This document shows, piece by piece, positions 43,522-58,000 of a stretch of 64,000 nucleotides of DNA. The DNA is from Delphinus delphis. Taxonomy: Eukaryota > Chordata > Mammalia > Artiodactyla > Delphinidae. A program made the position numbers and the translations under genes. The number at the start of each line of letters is the position of its first letter. Position 1 is the first letter of the stretch. Below the pieces are notes generated by a model that worked only from the letters and a program-made list of their open reading frames with translations, was not told the DNA's origin and did no database searches. The DNA lies in NCBI RefSeq assembly GCF_949987515.2, contig NC_082698.1, forward strand, positions 6,522,955-6,586,954, read 5' to 3'.

Positions 43522-46036
43522 CTGGGTTAAAAAGAGAGGGAGATGAAGCAAAGAGTGATGCCCACCAACAGCTGTAAAAGAAATCCAAAAACTGAACACG
43601 GGCAGCCCTGTCATCACTTTTCAGGTGGAAGCAGGTGTTCTACTAATGCCGACTCCATTGACTGCTTATGGGCCTGTTTTTAAACATTTATTTCAAACAT
43701 CAATTAAAGCCAATGATTATTCTTTTTATAAATATTCGACTACCTACTATGTACCAGGAACTACTCGTGGTCATGAACAAAACAGACCCAGAGCCCCTGC
43801 CTTCATGGAATCCACATTCTACTGAGGGAAGAGCTGGGGGAAGACATGTCGAGACGGTGAAGAGAACAGACTGTGAGATGACACGTGCTGTGAAGAAAAC
43901 ACAGTGGGGCCAGGCCAGGGCGAGAAGCCACGCGGTACAGCTTCTGGGCACACACCTAGAGCGACTGTGGGACTGCTCCCCTGGAGCGAGCACTGCCGGA
44001 GACGGACGCACTGCCCCTCGTCTAGCTGAAATGATGTGCAGCTTCTGTGTGAAGAGTGCCCCTCAGCTGGAGAGTTCTAGAGGGAATTTCCATTTCAAAA
44101 CTGTCTTAACAAAAATTTCTTAAGTTTGCAGTTTATTTTGAAAATATCTCCCCAGTAGGGTAGATCGATGGATTATATTTATGTTACTGAAAAAGACTAG
44201 TAATCACGGCAGTTCATTTCTAGCATCCTTTTTATTTTTTGAGTCCGGATATAATAAATGCAGAGCCCTGGCCACACATACAGAGAACAGCTGAGAGTGC
44301 GCACATGCACACGAGATCTGCCCGTGACCCTGTCCCCCCGGGAGAGCAAGGACTGGTATCCTTATTTTGTAATGAAAAACTAAATGATGTAAAAACTAAG
44401 CCCAGAAGGGTTAAATAATTTGGTTCAAGGTCAAAATGTTTTCTGACTTCAAATGCTATGTTCTTTCCACTCTCCAATATGCAAATCTTCCACCTTTGCC
44501 CTAGTGCCTGTTGGTCAGGCCTGCCGGAGAGCAAACCAGCAGCCTGGACCCTCCCTTCTGCTGCAGATCAAGGCTCAGGCTGTAGGGAGCCCCACTTCTC
44601 TCACAGCCCCACTACTGCTCTTCGACAGGACCCACCTCTTCCGCGCTGCGGCCGGCCTGACCACGGACGGGCCCAGGCTGGCAGCCAACGGGAGGCCGCC
44701 CACACCCCCCTCTTACAGACCCCTTTCTCCTTCCTGCTCGTTCTGACTTTCACCAGGGACATCTCCTCTCTCCACCCCACGCCCACCCAGCACCACCCAC
44801 AGCACAGTAAAAATGACCGTTCAAAACGTATTCACTGTCTGCAGTTCGGGCCTAAGATGGATATGTTTTAGGGTTTTTTTGGGTTTTTTGTGGGGGTCAG
44901 GTTAACATTCACAAACCTCTGATAACCTTATAAGACATTTAAACTCCTATCTGACAGTAATCAAGGCAATAGCACTTAACAATTAGAAACACTGTCTGAA
45001 ATATGAATTGGTCTCTGTGGGCAATGACATCACACTGTCATTTCAGCTGATGCCTAAGGATAATTGATGGGCTTCTGAGATCGTAAATATAAAACCCTTT
45101 GATTTGTTCTGATCATAATTCTGAATGTTAAATCTTTATCTTCCAATTTCTACAAATCATTCCCTTCCTTAAGCAACTCTCATCAACAGTTAATGAAACC
45201 TGCCCAGGTCCACAAAATAAATAACTCCGGGAATAGTGATATTCATATTTATGAGAGGACCTCATACACTCTTCAGGGGAATGCACTGGGATGGCTCAGC
45301 CACCTGTTCACAACCTGGGTCTGATTTCTGATTGATTGCTACCTGATGTTAAATATTTTCAATATTACTTCTGTATCTCAGGGCTCATACAGAGCCCTGA
45401 CAGAGCAGTGGAATAGCAGCTCCAAGACTCACATCCCTGGAGGACGATTACTGACTGGGCTGTCTGTCCACCTGTCAGTGATCACTGTGCTGGTCGCCAC
45501 TCTGTTCTGGCCTGCAGGGGTGAACCCTTGGACCCCGTTCCACAGGGGCTCTGCCCTCACCCCGGCACTGACTATGCTGGTTGGTCCAAGAGCAGGCGCT
45601 GCTCAAAGCCGCTTCTCTAGGAACCAGGTTCAGGCCCAGGACAAATTCAGTCTCTCTTCTCTATCATTTAGTCCCGCTGTGCTTCCATTTCTCTATATCT
45701 TCTTTTCTCTCTTTCTCTCTCTATACTGCAAAAACTTAAGTATTGTCAACAGCCATATCGTTCAATCTAGAAACTGGGAAACTGAAAAAGGCAACCTGAA
45801 GTAAAAGAAAGGAATTTATCTTATGCCATTAAGTTTTCTATAATGTACTTCACATTTTATTGAACCGTATGTAATTGCCAGTATTTGACCATTTTAAAAT
45901 TGACCATGCTTAATAAAAATTGACATGAAGTATAGTTCTAGCTGTGTTATTTAGGATTTACAATGGTATTGTCCTTTTCCATTTTATAATTGGTTTTTGT
46001 TCATGTTTATTTTTCCTGCAGAAATAAACATTATGG

Positions 46037-46082
<46 letters not shown>

Positions 46083-49000
46083 TAATGAAACCATGAACTC
46101 TATTCTGAGGCGTCCTATCATTTCTTAGGGTTACCTTTTTCCCAAAAGAAGGTAACCTACATTCTTTTATTTTCCTTTTCACTATTCTTAACCAAATATT
46201 AGATGGACATACCTGGCCAGGAAAACCCATAAATCTAAAGGGTCTGTTCTCTGACTATGGCAGACGGCATCCAAACCCTCAGAGACTACTTCTAATTTTT
46301 ATACTTTTTCATTATCTTAAACCCCAAAGCCAGCAAAAGGTCAAGAGGCTAAAGCAGTGAATATTAAAATGCAGTACAAGAGCAAATAAATTCTTGATCC
46401 AAAAACAAAAAACACAACCCAACAGACAAAACTAGTGTTTCTGGCAGGACAGTGCTGACACAGCCGTCGTAAGTGCCTACACAATCTCAAAAGGAAAACA
46501 AAAATTGTTTTAAATTAAATGCATCTTAATTTTCTTAGATTTCTTTCCAATTCTTTAGGAGTCTAAGAATTAAATTACCAAGCTCAGTTTATTCTATTCT
46601 TTTTTTTTTTGGTGGGAGGGAAGGGAAGAAACAGTCAAAATAAAAACATATGACTATTTCCTTTCTTTTAAAGGCTAATTTTGATTTCCCTTTACTCCAA
46701 AAAGGAATGTTCATTAATTCCTGGTGAAATAACTGGGCTTGCAGCACAGGATGTTCTCCTCTCCACAAAAAAATTATAGATGTTCACGTGTGTATCAGTG
46801 AAACATGAGAGAAACAGTCATTGACTTACTAGTCAATATGTCTCTATGTTGTGCAACCTGTCAACATACTAACCGTATTAACACATGCAGCACATTTAAG
46901 TCTTTTATTTAATAAACCTTAAGAAACTAACAGAGATTAGCTAAATAGGACTTTATGCATCACGTGTAAAAAGTTTAGGTTAAAACTTTTTAACTAGAAT
47001 AGTAATAACCTGAATAAACAGAACGTTAGAGGACCCTCCACTAAAATAAAAATGACTTAGGTCATATACATATGACTGTTAACGAGTATAAAGGATACTA
47101 TAAGACTGAACTGTTACGTGTTAGCCAATTGCTTAAACCATGGATTTGTGAAAACCAATGAATCACTGTGTTTCTCACATCTCATATATATTTACACTGC
47201 CACTTTGTGGAAACCAGTAAAAAATTTCTCAAAATTTACCCACTGCTGTTAAAAAGGAAAAACCATGAGTTTTCCCAACTGTGCGTCACTACACGCACAG
47301 CTCCTTTGCCTTTTGGTTCTTCAGGAGATGGGTGTGTCGGCTACCCTTGCTGTGCACCAGTAACAGGACATGGAGTAGCCGCCCAGGGTTAACAATGGGG
47401 CTGAGACGGCAGCGCACCTAATACTCAGGGCTCCTCTCAAAACGAACGCTCTTCTTAGACCAGAGAGAATTACTCAAAAACAATCAGGAGAGGGAGTTTC
47501 TGCTTAGGATGTAGAGAGCTGGAAAAAGTATCATTCCCACCCTTACGGAAAAAACAGCAATAAACGCAGGACAACCTACAAGATCACGACTTTGCTTGAA
47601 CCCATCAGAGAGCTGGGGTTGCAGGGCCACCAACCAGTCTGAAAACTAAGGACAGACAGGCTACCACGGGGCGAGACAGGAAAGTTCTTTCTCACCTGGG
47701 GCGGACACAGCTGGACACGGCAAGAAGAATTCAGCTAAAATCCTTAATGAGCTGGTAGAGGTCGAGAGAGGGCTGGTGAGGGAGGGGCTTGCAAGAGCCC
47801 CAGCAGGAGCTGACGTGAGAGCCTGATGAGAGTCCCAGGCCACGCTCCCGTGGTGCAGGCCTGGGCGAGGGGAACAGCTGCTGCAGCAGCGGTGGGAGGG
47901 GGCGGGGCAGGCAACCCAAACCCACTGGACCCTTCTCCGCAGGAACCAGAAGCCTGAATATGTGGGGCGGGGCTGGGGAGGGAGCAGCGCTGGTGGTGAA
48001 GGTCAGTGCAGACACGGGAAGGGAAGGGAAGAAACACTAGCCCTGGGGGAGGGGCGGGAGCAGGGGGAAGGCCACACCCCTGACACTCAAGGACACAGGG
48101 TCTGCCCCAGACTGAGGCTTACCCGAAACAAGTGCGAAGCCTGGCCAACTCCCCCTCCCCTCCCTAACAGCTACAAAGCACGGAGGGACCAGCGAGTGGA
48201 ATACAGCTGGGAGCTGTTAAGAGCATGAAGACAGGCCCTCTTTGAGATGCCACAGGAAGAAAAAGACCAAACGTGAAGATGGAGAAGGCGGTACAAGAGG
48301 CCTCCACAGAGCTGCTCCACACCGACCCAGGCACTGCCAGAGGGGCACGGGAGGTAACCAAGGCAACAAGAAAATCTCAACCACAGCTCAACACCAGACC
48401 TGAAAAATGAACTCAAACTCCCCACACTGAAGGCCTAGCATGAGACAGGTGTACAAACTTGCCAGGCTTAATAATCATTTCCCTCAGTCTACTATCCTAC
48501 AGGAGATGCCCAGTTTCCCACGAACAATTACAAGATGTAGAAAGGCAAGGAAACCACACACTGCCAGGAGTCAAAGAAACAACAGAACCAGACTCAGACA
48601 CGACACAGATGTTGGAACCATCTGATAGGGGATTTAAAATGACAATGATTAAAAGGCTCAAATGGAAAATGTGGACGACATGCAGCATCAGATTGGTAAC
48701 TTCAGCAGAGAGAGGGAAACTATAAGAAAGAACCAAGGGAAATACTAGAAATGAGGAACACAGTGACAGAGACAAAGAATGCCTTCAACAAGTCCAACCG
48801 TATAGGACACAAAACTGAGTCAACAAACAATGAACTTGCAGACAGGTCAAGAGAAATCACCTAAGCTGAAACACAAAAAGAAAAAACCTGTAAAAAAACA
48901 GAACACCTAAAAGCTGTGGAACACTATCAAACAGTTTAATATAGGTATAAGTGGAACCAAAGAAAAAGAGAAATTGGAGAAGATATAAAAACACTGAGGA

Positions 49001-52000
49001 GGGAAAAAAAAATCATACCACCTAGGCATATAATGCCCACACTGCTGGGGGAAGAGAAGGAAGAAATCTTGAGGGCAGCTAGAGCGAAAAAGGTACATGA
49101 CATACAGAAGAACAAAGATCAGAACAGCAGACTTTGTCAGAAAATGAGCAAACCAGAAGGCAATGCAGTGACATCTCTGAAGTGTGGAAAGAGCTCTATA
49201 CCCAACCAAAAGATCTTCTAAAACCTGAGGAAGTAATAAAGACTTTCACAAGAAGGAGGAATTCCTTGCTAGCACACCTATACTATAAAAAACGATAAAG
49301 GAAGTTTTTCATGTAGAAAGAATATAATACCACACAAAAAAATGGTCTATCTACACAGAAGTTAAGAGCACTAGAAATGCAATAAATAAAGGCAAAAAAA
49401 TTCCTTGTTCTCTTAAAACTTTATATAAACAAAAGGCATACTATCTAAGCAAAAACAGTAGAGTGTATTGTTTGTTTATTACATGTAAAAGTAAAATGAA
49501 TGATAACAGTACAAATGATGGAAGGGAAAAACTGGCAGCATATTGTTTTAAAGTCTTCACACATGTGAAGCAGTATATTATTTGAAGGTGGCCTCCGATT
49601 AAGAATGTAAATGCTGGGTCAACCACCAAAACTTTACAAAGTGGTATAAATAATAAATCAATAGTGAAATAAAAAGGAATCATAGAAAATGTTCACTTAA
49701 CTCAAGGAAGAAAAAGACAAACAGAAAACAGCTAGCAAGATGATAGATTTAAATCTAACTACATCAATAATCACATTAAATGTGACTGGTCTAAAAATAC
49801 CACCTATAGGGCTTCCCTGGTGGCACAGTGCTTGAGAGTCCGCCTGCCGATGCAGGGGAACACGGGTTCGTGCCCCGGTCTGGGTAGATCCCACATGCTG
49901 CGGAGCGGCTGGGCCCATGAGCCATGGCCACTGGGTCTGCGCGTCCGGAGCCTGTGCCCCGCAACGGGAGAGGCCACAACAGTGAGAGGCCCATGTACCA
50001 CACACACACACACAAAAATACCACCTATAAGTTTGGATTGAAAAAGCAAGACTCAACTATATGCGATCTATAAGAAACTCACATTTAAGTTAAAAGACAG
50101 AGATAGGTCAAAAGCAAAAGATGGAAAAAGACATTAACCAAAAACACCTGAGCAGCTACATTAATATCAAAGATGGACATCACACGTTATATAAGGGGCT
50201 CAGTTCTCCAAGATATAACAGTCCTAAATGTGTATGTGACTAATAGAGCCTCAAAATATGTGAAACAAAACTGAAAGAATCGAAAGGAGAGACAGATGAA
50301 TCCACACAATTGTCACTGGAAACTTCAACATGCTTCTCTCAGTGACTGACCGAACAAGTGGACAGAAAGTGTGAATACAGAAGACCTGAGCAACACGCTG
50401 AACCAACTAGACCTAACCGACATTTACACAACACTCCACCAAACAGTAAGCTACTCATAATTTCCAAGTGCACATGGAACACCTGCCAAGGCAAACCATA
50501 TTCTTGGCCATAAAACAAATCTAAACAACTGTTAAAGAAGAGAAATCATATGCAGTTATGATCTCAGTCCATAGTGCAATTAAAATAAGCAATCAATAAT
50601 GGAAAGATATCTGGAAAGTCCCAATATTCAGACATTAAGCAGCATACCTCTAAATAATACATGGATCAAAGAGGACATCTCAGGGGATATAAAAAAATTA
50701 CTGTGAACTGAATGAAAAGGAAAATATATCAAAATTTGTGAGACATAGCAAAAGCAGTGCTTAGAAGAAATTTTATAGTGGCAAATACTTATATTTAAAA
50801 AGAAAAAGGGCCTCAAATCAGTAATTTAGGCTTCCACTTTAAGAAACCAGAAAAAGGGACTTCCCTGGTGGCACAGTGGTTAAGAATCTGCCTGCCAATG
50901 CAGGGGACACAGGTTCAAGCCCTGGTCCAGGAAAATCCCACATGCCGTGGAGCAACTAAGCCTGTGCGCCACAACTACTGAGCCCATGCACCTAAAGCCT
51001 GTGCTCCAAGAGAAGCCACTGCATGAGAAGCCCACGCACCGCAAAGAAGAGTAGCCCCCGCTCGCCCCAACTAGAGAAAGCCTGCCCACAGCAACAAAGA
51101 CCCAACACAGCAATAAATAAATAAATAAAGCAGATTAAACCCAAAATAAACAAAAGCACGGAAATATAAGTGTAGAAATCGATGACACTGAAAATAAAAA
51201 AACAATGGGGGAAGAGAAACCAAACGAAAAGCTAGTTCTTTGAAAAGATCAATAAAATTGGTAAACTTCTAACCAGACCAAAAAAAAAGAGAAGATAAAA
51301 CTAATATCAGGAATGAGAGAAGGGCTATCACGAAAAACTCCTTTAGATATTAAAAGGCTAATAAGGGAATACTGTGAACCTATATATTTGACAACAGATG
51401 AAACTCAAGAAGAAAAAAAGACAACTTGAATAATATTACATCTATGAAATGAAATTGAACTAATCGTTAAAACCTTTCATAAAGCCAACTCTACGTTAAA
51501 ATGGTTTCACCAATAAATTCCAATCTCTTTCAAAAAACAGGAGAGGGAACACTTGCCAATTGATTTTATGAGGCCAGCATTGCTCAAATACCAAAACCAG
51601 ATAAAACCATCACAAGAGAAGTATAGACTAATACCCCTTATGAACAGACACAAAAATTCTCAACACAATATTAGCAAATGGAATCCAACAATACATAAAA
51701 AAAACAATACACCACAACAAAGCACTAGTTTATCCCAGGGATTCAAAGCTGGTTTAACATTAAAAAAATCAATGTAATCCACTATATTAAAAGATTAAAG
51801 ATGGAAAATGATAGTCATTTCAATGTATATAGCACAAGCATCTGACAAAAATTTAACATTCATTCATGATAGAAACTCTCAGCAAACTAGGAATAGAAGG
51901 GAACATCCTCAACTTGATCTACAAACACCTGTAGCTGATGTCACACTTCATAGCAGGAGACAGAATGCTTTCTCCCTGAGATACTAAGGAACTGAAATCA

Positions 52001-55000
52001 GGAGAGGAATTAACTATAAAGAGGCAGCAAGAGGGAATTTTTGGATTGATGGAACTGCTCTGTGCCATGATTTTGTCAGCAGACATACATATCTATGCAT
52101 CTGTCAAAGCTTGAAGAACTGTACACCACAAAGGATGAATTTTACTATATATAAATAAAACATAAAAAGAGACAAAAAATTATCTGTATCCCAATTTTAT
52201 AAACTGGTAAAATACGCACAGGATAACTGATAAGAATGAATATATTAGGATAAATGATTCTCCTTTTTCTATTTTTCAAATTTTGTAATATGGCTGGATT
52301 ATACTTATACTAAAAAAATGAAAGGCATATTGTTTATATTATTTTCCTGATCTAGTATTTACTACCAGAATTTCAAATTAAATTAATAATCCCAACATAA
52401 TAACTCTGGAAAACAACATAATTGTATAAGATGTTATAGGTGTATTTGCTGAGATGCTCACTCTTCTCTTCACTAGTTTCTTGGGTAGAGAGACTTTGAT
52501 GTTCTGTCACCTACTTTTAATGATGCACTTGGCCCTGAGTATCTAAACTATAGTTCTGACTTCCCATTAAACACAATGCTCAGAAGAGTTACAAGAAACA
52601 GTCAAGGTCTTCATTCCAGGTCATTCATCTCTCTCAGGGAAAATATTACAACCTATAGGGTATTTATCCTTAGGCAGTAAGATTTCTTTGTTTCTATAAT
52701 CTCAACACGTAGTAGGCCACATGGAGATGATTCTCACTCAATTTAACAAATCACGAAAGAGCACCACTTAAAACACACAACAAAGAATGGGGCCCATCCT
52801 TTTACAGTATCAGTAATAAAAAGTATACAGGTAAGGTGCTTGGAAAGAAATTTCCAAAAAATTTACCTTGTTTTCTTTTTAGTTGATGACAGCAGTTTGA
52901 TGGACTGAAGAAGAAGGAATGACAAGCGAGATTCAAATATACCCAAGAGTTTTATCACTTCTTCTCGACTGAGACTAGGAGAAGAATCAGCAGCTGGAGG
53001 GGCCTCTTCACTCTTAGGCTAGAAACAACAAAACGTTATTTCACCTAAGCTACCTCACAGTTTCATACTAAAGTGATGGAACCGCCATTTCAATAATCCA
53101 GTAAACTTTTAAACCAAAAGTAAAAAAGAGCAAACCTGAGATGATTTTTCCCTCAGGGACAGCCTGCTGGCAGCCTCATCACGGCCTCCTCCTCCCTCCC
53201 CTGAGAACATTTTGATAGACTAAACCACATTTAAAAAATGTCTCAGACCTAAAAGGCACTTACGTAGTAGAAACTAATCCTGAACAAAAACCTCCTGACT
53301 TTCCAACGTCAGACGCTCAAGGAGCAAGATGGAAACAGTACTGTATGGTTTGAGAACCAGAGTTTGGAAATAGGCTGGAGGCCACTGGGACTCAGGGAAG
53401 CTTTCAGTAGAAGGCAGCATGAATGTGGGAACACCTGGCAAACTGGAAAGGCCTTCCCAAGGAGCCTGCTTAAGCCCAATCACCGTTCAACTACAGACAG
53501 TTTAGTGGAAATTATAAAAGAAGGCACAGACCTTTCTCTTAAAAAAACAAACAGGGCTTCCCTGGTGGTGCAGTGGTTGAGAGTCCGCCTGCCGATGCAG
53601 GGGACACGGGTTCGTGCCCCGGTCCAGGAAGATCCCACATGCCGCGGAGCGGCTAGGCCCGTGAGCTGTGGCCACTGGGCCTGCGCATCCGGAGCCCGTG
53701 CTCCGCAACGGGAGAGGCCACAACAGTGAGAGGTCCGTGTACCACAAAAAAAAACAAAACTTAATAGACTTTATACTCCCAGGGCCTTATTATTAACCAA
53801 GGTCTATGTGGTTATTTAAAGAAATAATTTTTTTTTAATAAATTTATTTATTTTATTTTTGGCTATGTTGGGTCTTCGTTGCTGCACGCGGGCTTTCTCT
53901 AGTTGCGGCGAGCGGGGGCTATTCTTCGTTGCGGTGCGCGGGCTTCTCATTGTGGTGGCTTCTCTTGTTGTGGAACACAGGCTCTAGGCGCACAGGCCTC
54001 AGCAGTTGTGGCACGTGGACTCAGCAGTTGTGGCTTGCGGGCTCTAGAGTTCAGGCTCAGTAGTTGTGGCGCACAGGCTTAGTTACTCCGCGACATGTGG
54101 GATCTTCCCGGGCCAGGGCTCGAACGCGTGTCCCTTGCATTTGGCAGGCAGATTCTTAACCACTGTGCCACCAGGGAAGCCCACAAGAAATAATTTTAAA
54201 ATATAAAAGATGAACTTGTAAATTTGAGTTTAATAATTCCACCAAGAAAATGTAATAATCACTGTTAACAGGTTTTTATGCAGAGCATATGTATTTATGT
54301 ATCTGTACACACACAATGCATATAGACACATATATACACATACACGCATCCCATATGCCCACTATACACATCATGTAGCATTTAGTTTAAGACACATAAA
54401 AAACAATGATAAATCTTTTTTCCATTTACCTGGTCAAATTCCTCTACAAGCTCCTTTCTGATGAGCTGGAATGCATGCTTAGTTCTCACCATTATATCAA
54501 GAGCCCCAGAAAGTGTTTTTAATTTTCCAATATTGCTATTCTGACCTAGAGTGTCAAACACAAAATGATCATTCCTTTAAATATAAATCTAGAAACCCAT
54601 CCAATGTCAATGTATTAATGAAAATTCCGATTTTCAAATGCTGTAAAGGTAGCTCATGAGAATCCCAAGAAATCTTCTAAATCCGACTTTTGTCTAGTAA
54701 TTATCCCTAAAGAAAAATAGTAAGACTTAACAAGGCAATAAACAATCATTGTTTCCCTGCCTCACTATCTGGTTTTACAGTCACAGTATTAAACATTTTT
54801 TAAAAAGGAAATTAAGCATACTTACCATCTTAGCAGATTTGTTCCCAGTATCTACTTTTTTTTTTTTTTTTAAATAAAAAACGATGCCTGCTCATTCTAA
54901 GGAATTCAAACATGGCAGAAAATTCAAAGATGCAAATTGGAAAAGAAGATCACCCCAGACTGCCCCCAAAAAGAGCTACTATTAATCCTGGGTGACCACC

Positions 55001-58000
55001 CAAGACATTCAGCTAGGCACTATATACTGGCAAAAAGTTTAAAAAGATGCTTTTAGTAAAAAGTATTTCTAAAAACTGTTCTGAATAGGTAATACACTGT
55101 CAAAATGTATAAGGTACAAATGGGCATACACTGAAAGCCACGGAAGTGACAGTGCCGTCAGTTTCTCATCCATCCTTCCAGAGATACTATATAAAGAGTC
55201 ATGCATATGTTAAATATTAAATTTATTTTAATTTTATAGAAGAAAACAACTGAAAAGAAACCAATGGAATTGCTGTACTTCAAATAAATGTCTCTTGTTT
55301 CTTTACCACACAAGAGATATTTCTCAAAAGATCCCTGTGCAGAAGGGGAGCAGGTGAACAAGACCAAGGAGGGAATTTAGAAAAAATCACTCAGTGGTGG
55401 AGGGCCAGCTTACTCCGCCGTGGGAAATGATAAATGAAGCGCCTCGCTTTCGCCCTCCCTGCCCTCCCACTTCATCGCCACCTTGCTCAGGATCTGCAGT
55501 TAAAGTCTGTTCTAGAACCACAATCCAAAGCTGCCAGTCTTGGTTCTTCGTTCAAGGGGACTCAGTGAGGCCCACCACTTCTCCATCACCGCTTCTCCAC
55601 TCCCATCTTGTTCATGATGCTTAAAATCTTTAATTGTCTAAACTAACTTGTCATAATTTTTTTTCAAGTAAGAAATCCTGGGCTATATTTCAGTATATCT
55701 ACTCATTAAACATAAGCTAATGCATTTCTCTAAGTTTTAAAAAGCATTTCAAAAGATGTCCCTACCCAAAGACATTAACTATGGGCAAATTCAAAAGAAA
55801 ACAACATTGCTTACATCCAAGAGAGATCCATAGGCTGCCTCACTCTAAGACAACCCAACACTAAGCCAATGCATACAAACCTGCGAAATAAAGAAGTGAG
55901 ACTTACTGGTCATCTGAAATTCTGCAAACGCTACTCTTTCTAACTGTACTCTAAGTAGTTCACATGGAGCATCTTTCAGAAGCTGAAAAAGCTTTACAGC
56001 TTTGCTGTAATGAAGATCTGCTAGCACCCGGTGCTGCTTCCTAAGATATTCATCACCAACCTAGAACCAAAAATAAAATAAATCCTAAGGCTTTGATTTC
56101 ACAATAACTACTTAACCAAGTCTCTGGACCACTAAATACTTTTTAGTGTTTTGTTACAAGTCTTAGAGTTTTAGCTCTTACATTTAGGGTCTTTAATCCA
56201 TTTTGTTTATTTTTATATGTTATGTGAGGGAGGAGTCCAACCCTATCCTTCTGCACGCAGATGGCCAGTTGTCCCAGCATGATTTGCTGAACAGACAATT
56301 CTTCCCCCAGTGAACTGTCTTCGAATTCTCTCAAGCTTGCTTTTGCCGTGAGGATATTAGGCCATCTGGACAAATGTGCATTTAGGTTGGGGGCCCTCTG
56401 TGGCAAGCGGAAAAGAGTCTAGGGCCAGCTCAGAGTGGGAAAAACCCTCTCCAGATTCAGCTGGACCTCAAAGGACAGTATTTCCAGGATAAAGGCATCC
56501 CAGAAGTAAACCCACACCCAAGGAACTGCAAGATAATTTGTCTTGGTGCTGAGCTAAGAAAGGGACAACAACAAAACAATAAAAAAATATCCCTGAGAAA
56601 CTATAAGCACAAGACTCCTGGCAGAAGCAAGGCAACCTCTCTGAAGGAGGGCACCTTCAGCTCAGGCCTCAAATTATCCTTAGAAATACATGCATTTGAG
56701 CACCAGGATTCAGGTACAAGACTGTTCATCATATTATTGCTAATAGCCTCAAACTAGAACCACCCCAAAGTTCACTAATCATAGAATGGATAAATAAACT
56801 GGGATATATTCATTTAATGAATACTGTTGAGCTGAGAAAATGAACAGCTACGTGTATCAACCTGGAAGAATCTCCAATACATGATGTTAACTAAAAAGCA
56901 GTAAGCCACAGAAGAATATGTACAGTATGACTTGTTCTATAAAGTTCACAACCAGGTAAAATGTAAACATGCCGTTTAAGTGGTAAAGCACAGAAAAGGT
57001 ACAGACATAACAGAAAATCTGGGACAGTAGTTAATCTAGGTGGTAAAAGACAGAAAAGGTACAGACATAACAGAAAATCTGGGACAGTAGTTAATGTGGG
57101 TGGGTACTGAGAGAGACTCAACAGGGAGGGGTACACAGGGGATCCCTGAAGGAGTCTTCCATTTCTTAACCTCAAGGTGAGGTACACAAGGGTTTCCTTT
57201 GTTTTTCTTTAAACTGTATAAATGCTTCACATACATTTTCTATGTGCTTTTATATGCATGCTCTATTTCAAAATAAAAATTTTTTTAAATGAGCAATGCA
57301 TACTTTAAAATTGACATAGAACCGTTACTATAAAGCCTAACTACATTTTAAAAAAATCTAAATAATACACCCAGGCAAACACATAATTTTGCAAACTAAG
57401 ACCCAATTATAATAAAAAAATACATAGCATAGGAGAGAGGGGAAAAATACCCACAGTCCAAGTTTTTCTCAAATGGCTAAAAGAATAGATGGCATTCTAA
57501 ATGTCTACAGAAATGTAAGAAAAGCACCAGAACACGTTTAAATGGACTTGGCACTTAACTTGAATCGAAATGGCAATACCTGATTCCTCAGACAACTGTG
57601 GTACATGGACGCCAGCCTGTGATGGATGGTTGCAGCTCGGTACTGACAAAGAGGCTGTCGAGCAGACACCAAGTCCACGTCACAGTATTTCAGGGACTTC
57701 ATCATAGCCTCACTGACTTCTTTTTCAATCTGTGTATTTTTTTTAAGGGGGAGGAAAAAAATGACAATCCCATAATCTTATGTAAGAATCTTAAAAACAT
57801 TTAAATACTGCTTGTCAAGAAAAAGACTATAACAGATGCTCAATATGTGTCAAACAAAGGAATAAGTAAGGTTAAGACTTCTTTATAATCCAGCAAATAT
57901 TACCTGCTCTTGAGCTTTTCTAGATAACGGAGCATAATCTTGCTGTAGAGTTGCCATAGTAAAATAAGTAGTGGACAATTCCCAATTCACTGAGTCCCAA

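Larger units (their letters stand above)
47490..52160 (+). mobile_element. Large old L1 with internal deletion
   Basis: L1 in plus orientation, antisense to EDRF1. A 5' UTR-like start ('gaacccatcagagagctggg') is followed by degraded ORF1-like sequence near 48430-49220 and ORF2 fragments at 50040-51950. Then comes a jump to 3' UTR wording ('gtacaccacaaaggatgaat'). All frames are broken by many stops. Two CHR SINEs (49809-50013 and 50856-51129) inserted later. Borders are approximate. Confidence 0.75.
43522..52866 (-). other. EDRF1: EDRF1 last intron, 9.3 kb
   Basis: This is the largest intron in view. It holds an old L2-class fragment at about 43690-43830 ('tactatgtaccaggaactac'), a MIR at about 44170-44480, an AC microsatellite at 46042-46078 and a large L1 with two nested SINEs at about 47490-52160. 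Positions 44880-46040 and 46080-47480 are AT-rich with nothing I can name. Confidence 0.7.
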
